DNA of 64,000 nucleotides from JABSOG01 sp965277695 (GCA_965277695.1 CBDIDQ010000033.1:310001-374000); one strand, 5' to 3'. Positions 44,520 through 54,300 are shown, numbered from the stretch's first letter. The notes: generated by a model not told the origin, from the letters alone. A program made the numbers and translations.

Positions 44520-44752
44520 AAATGAAAACCCCCATCAGGTTGGTGATGCCAGATTTATCACCTAGGGCGGCTTACGCGTTGTCACAATGGATGAATGAAC
44601 TGGCACACCAAATAGCGGATTATTATGCGGATGAAATCCGCACTCACACCTACGTGAAAGGCCGTGAAGCACTGGAAATGGAAAAAATAGACGCGCAAAT
44701 TGAACAGAACAGGGTGTCAGAAGACGATCCGGATGATCCGATCCCTTTTTAA
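44516..44752 (+). CDS. Small transposon-encoded protein, hypothetical
   Basis: This is a 78-residue acidic protein without a recognisable family. A helical region (SPRAAYALSQWMNELAHQIAD, about 15-35) and an acidic end (EDDPDDPIPF) are visible. It overlaps the ATPase stop by 4 bases (ATGA) and ends 20 bases before the element's terminator, so it belongs to the transposition operon. It is too small to be a TniQ/TnsD target-binding protein. Confidence 0.75.
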   Translation: MKMKTPIRLVMPDLSPRAAYALSQWMNELAHQIADYYADEIRTHTYVKGREALEMEKIDAQIEQNRVSEDDPDDPIPF

Positions 44753-44772
44753 ACATTGAAATAGTTGATCTC

Positions 44773-44812
44773 GCCCTCGTTTGGTAGTGTCACCAATCGA
44801 GGGCTTTTTTTT
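44773..44812 (+). terminator. Terminator of the transposon operon
   Basis: GCCCTCG (44773-44779) pairs with CGAGGGC (44798-44804), extended by TTTGGT/ACCAAT. It is followed by eight T residues. This is a strong intrinsic terminator. Confidence 0.9.
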
Positions 44813-44874
44813 GACGAATAATCCCACTGTGATTAGCGCGGGACGATTCAGTTAAAATAGCGTGGGACATTACA

Positions 44875-44879
44875 CCGTA
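44875..44879. repeat. Target-site duplication, right copy
   Basis: CCGTA follows directly after the right end of the transposon (ATTACA). It matches 41495-41499. Confidence 0.85.
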
Positions 44880-45425
44880 GAGCAAATTACGGACTACGGA
44901 AAAGCCTTAGAATTTTACATAAACGCAGATAAATATTCGGTTTTCCCAGAAGTGAACATTACTAATGTAGGCAACTCAAAGGCAAATGATATTAATGTTG
45001 TAATTGAGTTTCCTGATTTTATATCTACAATGGAAAAGAACAAATTTGATGAACTTGAGTCACCAAATAATATTCTTCCCCCTTGCCCTATCAAAAAAGC
45101 TCAAAAAGAATACGAGGAAGAGTTGAGCTATGATTCAAGATTTTGTATTCCTGCAATTAATCCTTCTTTTACTCCTAATATCATTTCTCCATTTGATAAA
45201 ATGATACCGGTTAATATAAATCAAAGGGTGAAGGCGAAAGGTCACACTGTTAAAATTTATTTGAGAAGCTTAATGCACACATGTAATAAAGAAATTAGGA
45301 ATAAATTTGCGGTTATTCCCTTAACCGCAGGGAAAGGGCATATTCAAATTAGTGTGATATGTGAGGAATACAGGAAACTATCTCTATTTAGCTTCCCCAT
45401 TGAAGTTATAGAGGTAGATAGTTAG
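44880..45425 (+). pseudogene. DUF4062 protein gene, 3' part
   Basis: These 181 codons plus a stop encode the C-terminal domain beginning EQITDYGKALEFYINADKYS and containing ITNVGNSKANDINVVIEFP (about 23-41), a beta-sandwich-like region known from the C-termini of DUF4062 proteins. Joining it to the 5' part after one CCGTA gives continuous LPT-VEQITDY coding sequence with no other lesion, in total 444 residues. This part could only be expressed by read-through or an ATG inside the transposon end (44862), so it is probably silent. Confidence 0.85.
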
Positions 45426-45430
45426 TACAA

Positions 45431-45478
45431 TAGTAACAATTCAACGTAATTGCTGATTTTATGGATAAGTTTGAACGT
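45431..45478. repeat. Solitary family B element end
   Basis: AATTCAACGTAATTGCTGATTTTATGGATAAG resembles the inverted end of the family B elements near 23150 and 35100. I could not find its partner. Confidence 0.5.
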
Positions 45479-45827
45479 GAGTTTTTATTAACAAAAGGTA
45501 GGCATTCGTTGTGCATCGATCGCTAGCACTCTACGTAAAGCTTGCCCTGCTGTATTTTTCGCCAGCACCAATTAGCTGCCTTTTAGTGTCATCATTTTGG
45601 TATTTTGAGGGGAAATGTCCACTCGTGCTTGGTGGTAAAACAGCTCTTAAGTCACGTCGTCAGCAAATTAGCCTCATAGAATGAAGAAAGCCCCATCATA
45701 AAATGTCGGGGCTTTCAAAACCGATAACTCGGCGCTAATGTGGAGGCATAGTTTATATAAGACCAGAGGAATCTCTACAAGCTGATGAGGTTAGTGTAAA
45801 ATCAATACCGAGGACATTATTTAAACC
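45479..45827. other. Right part of the island, non-coding
   Basis: No ORF with coding character is visible. It contains a terminator (listed) and AT-rich sequence up to the adaptor gene stop. Confidence 0.5.
45686..45717. terminator. Stem-loop terminator downstream of the adaptor gene
   Basis: GAAAGCCCC and GGGGCTTTC form a 9-bp stem around a 13-base loop, about 110 bp past the adaptor stop. It could end the RND operon on the minus strand, with TTC on one side. Confidence 0.6.
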
Positions 45828-46892
45828 TTACGAATGCACCTCAACCACTTGCCCATCCTGCAACCGCTCGGCACCACGGATCGCCACCTGATCGCCATCT
45901 TTTAGGTCGCCACTGACTGATACCCATTCTTCATCACCATCACCTACGATGACTTTTACGCGTTGAGCTTTGTTGTCTTCACCTATGCGTATTACATATA
46001 CACCGTCGCGGCGGATGATTAAGGCGTCGCGGTGCACGGCTAGTGACTGGCGGCTTTTGTTGATTGGCAGGGCGACGTTGACTAACTGACCAGCAGCCCA
46101 GTAATTGCTGGCGCTGGGGTCGATGGTGATGCGCAGCTCAAAGGTTTGCGAGCGTTGATCGGCTGAGGGGATGATGGCGTTGACCTGACTTTCAAGCTGA
46201 TATTCGTTGGTGCTTAGCGCTAGTTTGTCGCCTAATTTGACGTAGGCTAGGTGTTTCAATGGCACAAATAAACGCGCTTCGAGGTGTTGAGTGTCGAGCA
46301 TTCGGGCGATTAGTATGCTGCGATTGACGTCTTCACCGGCATGGCGTAAACGTTCGGTAACCACGCCATTATAGGGGGCAACGATAACCGCTCGATTAAG
46401 TTGATCTCTAGTTTGCTGGACCCGTAGTTTGGCAATTTTCATGTCGCTTTGGGCTAGGTCTCGACGTGATTTGGTTTGGTCAATTTGAAAAATAGAAGCG
46501 TTATCTTGCAGTTTGAGCTTTTCGAGTCTTGCCAGTTCGGTGCTTTGATAATTGACGTTGATTTTGGCCCGGTCGACTTGTGCTTGCTGTTCTGCCAGTT
46601 GCAGTTTCAGGGGAATTAAGTCCATTTTGGCGACTGGCTCACCTTGAGTTAAATAGGTGCCGGGTTCGGCCACCCAAGTTAATTGGCCGTTGATTGCAGC
46701 GGTGATTTGAATTTGATGCTGGCTGAACAACGTTGCCATGATATTAATCGTTGGCGCTATTGTGGTTTGTTTGACTCGCACGGTTTTGACCGGTGCAGGC
46801 GGGGCATCGGCGGCGAATGTCAGTGGACTTGTCAGTAACAGACACGCGAGTGTAACGACAGAAAAAGGGCGGGCGAATAATGGCATGTTCAT
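45828..46892 (-). CDS. RND efflux periplasmic adaptor
   Basis: This is the 354-residue membrane fusion protein of the second tripartite pump. A signal peptide (VVTLACLLLTSPLTFAA) is followed by lipoyl half QITAAINGQLTWVAEPGTYL, a helical hairpin (about 95-165), lipoyl half VIVAPYNGVVTERLRHAGEDV and beta-barrel domains. The end is DLKDGDQVAIRG and a short tail VVEVHS. It starts 13 bases after the pump gene and is co-transcribed. A truncated copy of its 3' end lies at 40018-40110. It shares little sequence with the other adaptor in this window. Confidence 0.9.
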   Translation of the reverse strand: MNMPLFARPFSVVTLACLLLTSPLTFAADAPPAPVKTVRVKQTTIAPTINIMATLFSQHQIQITAAINGQLTWVAEPGTYLTQGEPVAKMDLIPLKLQLAEQQAQVDRAKINVNYQSTELARLEKLKLQDNASIFQIDQTKSRRDLAQSDMKIAKLRVQQTRDQLNRAVIVAPYNGVVTERLRHAGEDVNRSILIARMLDTQHLEARLFVPLKHLAYVKLGDKLALSTNEYQLESQVNAIIPSADQRSQTFELRITIDPSASNYWAAGQLVNVALPINKSRQSLAVHRDALIIRRDGVYVIRIGEDNKAQRVKVIVGDGDEEWVSVSGDLKDGDQVAIRGAERLQDGQVVEVHS

Positions 46893-46905
46893 AATAATTC
46901 CTGCG

Positions 46906-49900
46906 TTATGGGTTGTTGCTGGCGATTTTACTAGGCGATTGCCCGGCGGCTTGGTCAGCTGCTAAGGGTAAAATACTGGCTTTACCTGAGGAATGGCTCG
47001 CTTCACCGAGTCTCAATAGACTAGGCAATAAAACTAAAGTAAAGATTGCGCTGATAGCCATACCACCGACAATGACGGTGGCCAGTCCGCGATAAATTTC
47101 GGAGCCAACGCCGGGCATTAACATCAATGGCAACATGCCAAATAGGCTGGTCAGGGTGCTCATGTAAATGGGTCTGGCGCGTATATGGACTGCTTGAGCG
47201 ACGGCACGACGGCGGTCTAATCCGTCTCTTTCAGCGCTGCGAGTTTGGTCAACCAGTAAAATCGCGTTGTTGACCACTAAACCCAACAGAATGATAAAAC
47301 CAATCATGGTTAATAAATCCAGCGATTGAAAGGTGAACAGGTTTAACACTTGAAGGCCGATGACACCGCCAGCAATGGCCATTGGCATAACCAGCAATAC
47401 CAGCACACTGTCTTTGGCGGACTTAAATAGTGCCGACATCAGCAAAAATAGAATCAGCAAGGCGAGCAGAAAGTTCATCGTCATGTCGGTGATCGCCCCA
47501 GCCATTGCGTCGGCGCTGCCGCTCAAGATCATTCGGGCATCTGCTGGTAAGATCGCTTTGATGACAGGCGCAACTTTCTCATTAATAATCGCCAGGGTCT
47601 CTTCCATGGTGATCCCCGTTGGCGGTGTTAGAGAGAGCGAAATGGTGCGTTTACCATCAACCCGGCGTAGTTGTGTTGGGCCGACGGTTCGGGTGATTTG
47701 CGTCAGCTCGCCAATCGTCTGTACGCCTGCCAGTGGAGTGTAAATGGGGGTGGCGGCTAGTTGCTCTGGCGTTTGCCATTGGCTGCCGCGCATGATCACA
47801 TTCATGCGGTCATTGCCATCAAAGTATTCGCTGACAAATAAACCACCTGTGAACGCCCGAATGGCGTTGGCGACGGCCATTCTGTCGAGTCCGGCTTGAG
47901 TTATACGACGATCATTGGGGATTAGCTGTAATTCAGGCTCTGCTAACTGTAAACCCGGAATAGGCCGAGGGAAAGCCCCGGGCAAGGCTTCATTAATTGC
48001 CTCCATGCCTGCTTGCGCCGCTGCCATCAAGGCTTCTATATCTGACCCTTGCAAATCAATGTTGATGCCTTGACCTCCGCCACCGCCAGCCATGCGGATC
48101 ATCGAACCTCGAAATAAGAAAACCTGAGTGTCAGGCAGGCCAAATAAAACTTCGGTTCTGATTGTGTTCATCAGCTCTTCTACTCGCTGGGGATCTTCGG
48201 CATAGATAAAACCGCCACTGGCAGCCGGACCAAAACTGTAAAAGTTGTAATTTTTGATTGAAGGTTGCTTTTCACCACTGATATAAGGGGCTAAACGGGC
48301 TTTGACCAGAGGCACCAACTCCTGATCAATGGTTTCGATGTTACCACCGGGCGGCATGTTGAAAGAGAAAAAGAAACCGTCGATAGGCACTCGGGGTAAA
48401 AAGTCGGTTTTGGGCATCAGCAGGATAATTAATAGCACGGCTCCGCCGATGAGGCTGCTGATCCAAATCAACCGTTTGAAAGCGTTGTTGGTCAGGCGGA
48501 TCACCAGTGAGGTGATTTTTTCCCAGTAATGTTCGAACGGGTCTAGTGGTACGGCGGCTTTGAGCCAAAATTGGCTGGCGACTGGCAAAATAGTGATTGC
48601 CGCAATAAAAGAAGCGACCACGGCAATGGATAAGGTGATCGCTAAGTCTGAAAATAGTTGGCCTTCAATGCCCTGCATAAATAAAATCGGCAGGAAGATC
48701 GCCACGCTGGTGGTCGTTGAGGCAAACAATGCGCCAGACACTTGTTGTGCCCCGCGCAATACCGCTTTGCTGGTCTTCATGCCGAGGCTCTTGAGTCGCA
48801 CGATATTCTCTTGCACTATGATGGCGGCATCCAGCACTAAGCCGACAGAAAAGGCCAGCCCAGCGAGGGAGATCACGTTTAAACTGCGACCAAAAGCATT
48901 GAGGGTTAAAAATGCGATAAATAATGATAGTGGAATGGTGGTGGCAATGATTAACGTGGTTTTTAGGCCGCGCAGGAAGAATAGCAAGACGCCTAAAGCT
49001 AAAAATACCCCGAGTCCTAGGTTACTCAATACCAGCGCAATGGCATTGCGGATATGAACCGAGGCATCAAAGCTTAAATCAATGGCTAGCCCGACTTCTT
49101 TGAGTGGGCCTGAATTGAGCTCATCAAGTGCTTGATTGATACGATCAAGCAGTTCGACAGTGTTAACGTTATTGGTGCGGTCAATGGTGATGTAATAACC
49201 CGGTGCGCCGTTGCGCAGGGTAAAGGCAAAGCGGTCTACCAGCGTTTTTTCGACGATGGCAACATCGCGTAAATAGATTGGACGTTCGCCGCTAAAGGCG
49301 ATGATCATGTCTTTGAGGGTATCAATTTGATATTTACCAGCAAAGCGTACAGTATATTGACGTCTACCGACATCGGCAAAGCCGCCGGATACATCCGTGG
49401 CGCGGCTGATTGTAGCCGATATTTGGCTGGGTTGAATGCCCAGTGAGGCGAGTTTGAATGGGTCAAAGGTGATGCGTAATTCTTCTGGTCGTCGGCTGTT
49501 GAGATTAACCTGACTGACGCCGTTGATCCGCGCCAGACGAGGTTCAATAATGTCATCAATGAGTTTTTGATGCTGTGCTAAATCAGTGATGTCATTGCCC
49601 GGCAGGGGCCGAATGAGCAAAGAAGCGGCGTTAATGCCACCGCCAGCACCCTCGGAAACCACGGGCTCATCAGCATCGAGCGGTAAAGGCGGTGCCTGAT
49701 TGAGGTTGTTGATGACGTCGAGCATGGCTTTTTGCATGTCAGCGCCAATTTCAAAGGTTAGTGTTATCGAACCAAAGCCTTTACGAATGTCGGTATCAAC
49801 ATCAGTCACTCCTTGAGTGTTTTTTAATACGTTTTCTTGAGGTTCGATGATCACCGCTTCCAGCTCTTCTGGCGCAGAAGCCCGCCAGTTGGTGGAGACG

Positions 49901-50037
49901 GTAATTTGTGGTTGTTCAATGGTGGGTAATAGTTGGCTTGGCAATTTAAATAGACTGATACTGCCAAAGACGATGATGAGTGCGACGATAACAACGATGG
50001 CGGCGGGATTTTTGACTGAATTTCGTGTCAGGTTCAT
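46906..50037 (-). CDS. RND efflux pump, inner-membrane permease
   Basis: This is a 1043-residue AcrB/HAE1-type exporter. It has the first helix IVVIVALIIVFGSISLF, two large periplasmic loops, and the proton-relay helix GLAFSVGLVLDAAIIVQENIVRL (about 392-414, with an Asp). The paralogous C-terminal bundle contains LGLVVNNAILLVDQTRSAER (about 918-937). A glycine-rich loop (RMAGGGGGQGINIDLQGS, about 648-665) is typical of this subgroup. It is the first gene of the pump-adaptor operon. The sequence directly upstream of its start is a 13-bp tandem array. Confidence 0.92.
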   Translation of the reverse strand: MNLTRNSVKNPAAIVVIVALIIVFGSISLFKLPSQLLPTIEQPQITVSTNWRASAPEELEAVIIEPQENVLKNTQGVTDVDTDIRKGFGSITLTFEIGADMQKAMLDVINNLNQAPPLPLDADEPVVSEGAGGGINAASLLIRPLPGNDITDLAQHQKLIDDIIEPRLARINGVSQVNLNSRRPEELRITFDPFKLASLGIQPSQISATISRATDVSGGFADVGRRQYTVRFAGKYQIDTLKDMIIAFSGERPIYLRDVAIVEKTLVDRFAFTLRNGAPGYYITIDRTNNVNTVELLDRINQALDELNSGPLKEVGLAIDLSFDASVHIRNAIALVLSNLGLGVFLALGVLLFFLRGLKTTLIIATTIPLSLFIAFLTLNAFGRSLNVISLAGLAFSVGLVLDAAIIVQENIVRLKSLGMKTSKAVLRGAQQVSGALFASTTTSVAIFLPILFMQGIEGQLFSDLAITLSIAVVASFIAAITILPVASQFWLKAAVPLDPFEHYWEKITSLVIRLTNNAFKRLIWISSLIGGAVLLIILLMPKTDFLPRVPIDGFFFSFNMPPGGNIETIDQELVPLVKARLAPYISGEKQPSIKNYNFYSFGPAASGGFIYAEDPQRVEELMNTIRTEVLFGLPDTQVFLFRGSMIRMAGGGGGQGINIDLQGSDIEALMAAAQAGMEAINEALPGAFPRPIPGLQLAEPELQLIPNDRRITQAGLDRMAVANAIRAFTGGLFVSEYFDGNDRMNVIMRGSQWQTPEQLAATPIYTPLAGVQTIGELTQITRTVGPTQLRRVDGKRTISLSLTPPTGITMEETLAIINEKVAPVIKAILPADARMILSGSADAMAGAITDMTMNFLLALLILFLLMSALFKSAKDSVLVLLVMPMAIAGGVIGLQVLNLFTFQSLDLLTMIGFIILLGLVVNNAILLVDQTRSAERDGLDRRRAVAQAVHIRARPIYMSTLTSLFGMLPLMLMPGVGSEIYRGLATVIVGGMAISAIFTLVLLPSLLRLGEASHSSGKASILPLAADQAAGQSPSKIASNNP

Positions 50038-50060
50038 GACGATTTTATCTCAGGTAGTTG

Positions 50061-50199
50061 TTATCAAGCATTGTTATCGGGCACTGTTATTGGGCATTGT
50101 TATTGGGCATTGTTATTGGGCATTGTTATTGGGCATTGTTATCGGGCACTGTTATCGAGCATTGTTATCGGGCATTGTTGCCAATGTTATCAAGTGTTG
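50061..50199. repeat. 13-bp tandem repeat array upstream of the RND operon
   Basis: Nine contiguous copies of TTATTGGGCATTG (variants TTATCGGGCACTG, TTATCGAGCATTG) run from 50061 to 50177, with two degenerate copies to 50199. The array begins 23 bp before the pump gene's ATG (minus strand). Short + strand ORFs across it encode a 13-residue peptide repeat and are not real genes. Confidence 0.9.
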
Positions 50200-50369
50200 C
50201 TGCTAAGGATAGTCAGTGTAGACCCTTTCGTCATTTCATGGCTTTTCAATTCGTTACAATGTTTGTCTGAGCTGCTGGAAGCCGAGCAGATATTTATCGA
50301 CGTTGAGCATTGTGATCCCTCCGTATCGCCCTAATAAATACCACCAAGATTATCTATTAAAATTAGAGA

Positions 50370-51050
50370 ATGATGTTTTCCAACCAGACCTTTGAATTCT
50401 TACGCCTGTTGGCGGCCAATAACAACCGCGAGTGGTTTAACGAACACAAACCTGATTACGAAAGCAAAGTGCGTGAACCGGCTTTGGCATTTATTACTCA
50501 AATGCAGCCGTTGTTAGGAGATATTTCGACGCGCTTTTTGGCCACGCCAAAGAAGACGGGTGGTTCATTGATGCGGGTTTATCGGGATGCTCGGTTTAGT
50601 AAAGATAAAACTCCGTATAAAACCAATGTGGGTATTCAGTTTCGTCATTTTATGGGCAAGGATGTACACGCGCCGGGGTTTTATCTGCATATTAGCGATG
50701 ACGAGTGTTTTATTGGTGCGGGAATTTGGCGGCCAGATGGCCCGGCATTGGGCAAAATTCGCGGTTTTATCGATGAAAACCCCCGTGGTTGGTTAAAAGC
50801 CAAAGAGGCGAGTGATTTTACGGCGCATTTTAATCTCGGTGGTGAAAGCTTGAAACGTCCACCACGAGGATTCAATGCAGAACATCCTTTGATTGATGAT
50901 TTGAAGCGTAAAGATTTTATTGCTATCGCGCCAATATCTGCCGAAGCGATTAAGGCCGATGACTTTGCTGAGGTGTGTGCTCGGCATTTTCAATATGCCG
51001 ATGCGTATATGTATTATCTGTGTACTGCGCTGGATTTGCCCTATCGATAA
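50370..51050 (+). CDS. DUF2461 family protein
   Basis: This is a 226-residue soluble protein of the DUF2461 (TIGR02453) family, whose function is unknown. Characteristic blocks are FLRLLAANNNREWFNEHKPDYE (about 10-31), GGSLMRVYRDARFSKDKTPYKTN (about 65-87) and GIWRPDGPALGKIR (about 117-130). The length is typical. Two ATGs stand in tandem (50370 and 50373); the first is used. The tandem array lies between it and the divergent RND operon, so its promoter must be in or near the array. A CDGSH gene is convergent 6 bases away. Confidence 0.93.
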   Translation: MMFSNQTFEFLRLLAANNNREWFNEHKPDYESKVREPALAFITQMQPLLGDISTRFLATPKKTGGSLMRVYRDARFSKDKTPYKTNVGIQFRHFMGKDVHAPGFYLHISDDECFIGAGIWRPDGPALGKIRGFIDENPRGWLKAKEASDFTAHFNLGGESLKRPPRGFNAEHPLIDDLKRKDFIAIAPISAEAIKADDFAEVCARHFQYADAYMYYLCTALDLPYR

Positions 51051-51055
51051 ACATT

Positions 51056-51313
51056 TTAGCCGACGTCGGTGATTTGTTTGTGGGCACCATCACACATTGG
51101 CGCATGGCCAGTTTTTTTACAACCGCATAAATACACGGTTTTGCTCGCTGGTGCTTCGTAAGGTACTGGGGTGAAGCCGCTGCCGCCATGGGAGCCGTCA
51201 CACCAAGGTTGACCTTTGCTACGGCCACAGGAACACCATAAGTAAGATCGGCCTTCTTCAACTTCGACGGCAATCGGTTGGTTGGTGTTTGACGTTGCGG
51301 TTGATTTGTTCAT
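51056..51313 (-). CDS. CDGSH iron-sulfur domain protein
   Basis: This is an 85-residue protein with two CDGSH-type [2Fe-2S] sites. The first is CSCGRSKGQPWCDGSH (about 28-43), with 3 Cys and 1 His ligands. The second is CGCKKTGHAPMCDGAH (about 63-78). Tandem small CDGSH proteins bind two clusters and probably serve redox or cluster-transfer roles in the cytoplasm. There is no signal peptide. It is convergent with the DUF2461 gene. REP-like GTAGACGAG motifs lie just upstream (51330-51378). Confidence 0.95.
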   Translation of the reverse strand: MNKSTATSNTNQPIAVEVEEGRSYLWCSCGRSKGQPWCDGSHGGSGFTPVPYEAPASKTVYLCGCKKTGHAPMCDGAHKQITDVG

Positions 51314-51329
51314 TTTGGGGCTCCGAAAC

Positions 51330-51378
51330 CTCGTCTACACTAGATTAAGCTAGAGTAGACGAGAGTAGACGAGGGTTG
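51330..51378. repeat. GTAGACGAG repeats between CDGSH and kinase genes
   Basis: One inverted copy (CTCGTCTAC) and two direct copies (GTAGACGAG) lie within 49 bp. It is the head motif of the REP family seen at 23186, 29600 and 61880. Confidence 0.6.
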
Positions 51379-51379
51379 A

Positions 51380-54300
51380 TCATAACTCCCGAACTAAACG
51401 GAAGCCGGTGTTTCTGCTGGTGAATTGCAATGGATGGCCTTGACGACGGCTAAGGCGGGCACCACTGATTAGGTGATCCCATGAACCACCCCGAGCAGTC
51501 ACTTTATCGCATTGCTCTCCCCAGCTAGTGCCATCAGTTGGGGCATCAACATAGTTAGGGTGATAACAATCAGCCACCCATTCCCAGACGTTACCGTGCA
51601 TATCGAATAAACCAAAACGGTTAGGCGTGTATTGGCCTACAGGCGCGGTGTAAGGGTAACCATCGTGACAGGCAGCGGTAGACCAGTTGCTTTTGCGCTC
51701 TTTCAAGGCGCTGTCGGCTACATTGCCAAATGAACACATTTTACGACCCACTGAGCCAAAAATGTAATCTTGCTGACTGTCGCTTCTGGCGGCATATTCC
51801 CACTCAGCTTCTGAGGGCAAACGATAAACTTTGCCAGTTTTGTCGCTGAGCCAGCGAGCAAAAGCCAGTGCGTCGGTTTGTTGCACGTTGATCACCGGGC
51901 GATCATTACGTCCCCAACCTTCGTCTTTGGCGCGTTTTCTGCCAGTTTCGCTAGCAAATTGATCATACAGCGCAAAAGTCACTTCATATTTGCCCATCGC
52001 AAACTGATAATCGATATTAACCTGATGAGCCGGTGCTTCGTTTTGTTGACTCGAAGCACTGGTTGAGCCCATGTTCATTTTGCCTCGGGCGATCACCACC
52101 ATTTCTGGTCCCCTGCGATTGTCAGGCAATGTGTCGGCAAAGCTGCTACCCGGTGCTAACTCACTTTTCTTGAGTACAATATCGAGCTTGCGACTTTTGG
52201 TTAGCGTGACCTTAACTTGTCGAGTATCAAAGCCCTGACGAGTCACTTCAAGGGCATATTCGCCACCACTGAGTGCCATGCCATTACTAAAGCCTTTGTT
52301 ATGATTGAGCAGCTTGATACTGGCATCAGCAGGAGTAGTGGTGACATTTAAACTAAATAACTGGTCGCTCAGTGCAACAATAAATGCCTGTTGAGCACTG
52401 CTTAATTGTACCGTGGACATTTTTGTTACGTAGCCTGGTTTGCTGACTTCAACCCGATATTCACCCGGTGTGAGTAACATGCCTGGGTTATAACTGTCTT
52501 TGATATCTGGGATTTTGACCGTCGCGCCAATCGGTGAAGTGTTGATGGTCAATGCCAGCAGCGTTGGTTCTAACTCTACGTTCATTTGGTTTTGCTGGTG
52601 ATCATGCTCAATCCACACTGTTTGCACGTTATAACCGGGTTTGCTGATTTCGAGTAAATAACGACCTTCGGTTAATAACATGCCCGGGCTGTAAGCTTGG
52701 TCAACATCAATCACGGAAATGTTGGCGTCTGCCGGGGTGACATTAACAATCAAAGGAATTTTTGTTGGAGCCGCTATTTTGGCTGCGGCAGTTTGCTTTG
52801 TTAGCTGTGGTTCGAGCTGCTGGGCTATTTTGGGCTCGGCGGTTTTGGGCTCGGCGGTTTTGGGCTCGGCGGTTTCTGCTGCGGCTAATTCTGCGGTCTT
52901 GGCAACTGAGGTTGGTTCGGTCAATGATTTTTGCGCTGGTTCCGCTGGGGCTTTGACATGCTTAACAACCGTTTCTTTGATGGCGGGTTTAGCTTTGGCA
53001 ATCATCGCCGCTGGTGGCTCGGCTGAGTCAGGCAACATCAAAGCGCCTAATACCACTAAAGTGATAGTGGCAGCAGAGGCAAGCAATAATAGGTTGCGTT
53101 TTTTGTTATCAGTCGCTATTTCATCTGGCTGTTCTGGCTCAGGCTGTACTAGCTTAAGCTGTTTTGGCTCAGGCTGTTCAGGCTCTGGCTGTTCGGGCTC
53201 AGGCTGTTGCAGCTCAGGTTCAACTTGTTGTTGCAGCTCAGGTTCAGGCTGGCTGATAACAGCCTCTGGTTCTTTGGCTGTAACGATTTCAGCTGGAGCG
53301 GCCTCTGGCTCTGGGATGTGTTGTTGAACTTCTGGCTCTTGAGCTAACGGCGCTGAAACTAAAGGTTCTGAAACTAAAGGTTCTGGCGCTTGCTCTTGAG
53401 TTAAATCAGCTTCGACAACATTAACAGGTTGGTCTTGAACAGGTTCGTCTTGTTGGGTCGGCTGGGTCAGTGCATTGGCAGCACCGGCAATTAAAGCGGC
53501 TTCGCTTAAGCGAGCATTTTCTTGTTGGCGAGCGATTTCTGCGGCTTGAGATTCGTCGGCCAGACGATTGACCTCGGCCATTCGAGCAACACTGTCAAGA
53601 CGGGTCTGTTCAGCTTGTTTGGCGATTTCGCTCAGCCGGGCAGCTTCGGCTAATGCCGCCGCTTCTGCTTCCCGAGCATTATTGGCGATCTCAGCTATCT
53701 CAGCAAAACGAGCTTCTTCGGCCAGTCGGGCTTCTTCTGCCAGTCGAGCTTCTTCTGCCAGTCGAGCTTCTTCTGCCAGTCGGGCTTCTTCTGCTAGTCG
53801 AGCTTCTTCGGCTAATCGAGCTTCTTCGGCTAATCGAGCTGCTTCGGCTAATCGAGCTTCTTCGGCTAGTCGAGCTGCTTCGGCTAATCGAGCTTCTTCG
53901 GCTAGCCGGGCTTCTTCTGCTAATTGAGCTGCTTCGGCTAATCGAGTTTCTTCGGCTAGTCGAGTTTCTTCGGCTAGTCGAGTTTCTTCGGCTAATCGAG
54001 TTTCTTCGGCTAATCGAGCTGCTTCGGCTAGTTGGACTTCTTCTGCTAATTGAGCTGCTTCGGCTAGTTGCGCCTCTTGGGCCAAGCGGGCGTCTTCGGC
54101 GGGATCTTCATCCGGGGCATGAAAAGCATCCATCTTCATTTGGCGCAGGTTTTTTAATACCTCGGCGGCCTCTTGAGGGCGGTCTTTTGGTGGCAGTTTT
54201 AACATCCAATCGATGAGTTGTAACAATATTTCGCTGAAATGGTCTTGCTCTAATTGCGTCAGAGGTACCAGTGGATCATCTTCGCCATCGAGTATCGCAT

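Larger units (their letters stand above)
41500..44874 (+). mobile_element. 3375-bp Mu/Tn7-like transposon with DDE transposase and AAA ATPase
   Basis: The ends are imperfect inverted repeats. The left starts TGTAACGTCTC and the right, read inward, starts TGTAATGTCCC. Both continue to a shared AACTGA about 23 bases in, and further TCCCRCG-like motifs follow, as expected of multiple transposase-binding sites. CCGTA is duplicated on both sides. It carries four plus-strand genes: a zinc-finger DUF6431-type protein, a DDE transposase, an ExeA/TniB-like AAA ATPase and a small protein. It ends in a strong terminator. No passenger genes or Cas genes are present. Confidence 0.9.

Noticed and set aside
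41500..44874. CRISPR-associated transposon
   Set aside because: The TnsB/TnsC-like pair raised the idea, but there are no Cas proteins, no TniQ and no repeat array inside the element.
50061..50199. Possible CRISPR array
   Set aside because: The repeat unit is 13 bp with no spacers, and no cas genes occur in the window.
50058..50334. Three + strand ORFs encoding a 13-residue WALLLGIVIGHCY-like repeat
   Set aside because: They are produced by the 13-bp tandem array, which is open in all three frames; there is no ribosome site and no non-repeat coding sequence.
53568..54216. Long + strand ORFs across the kinase gene
   Set aside because: They are the antisense of the 18-bp RLAEEA-coding repeat; a repeat without stops in one frame is open in several frames.
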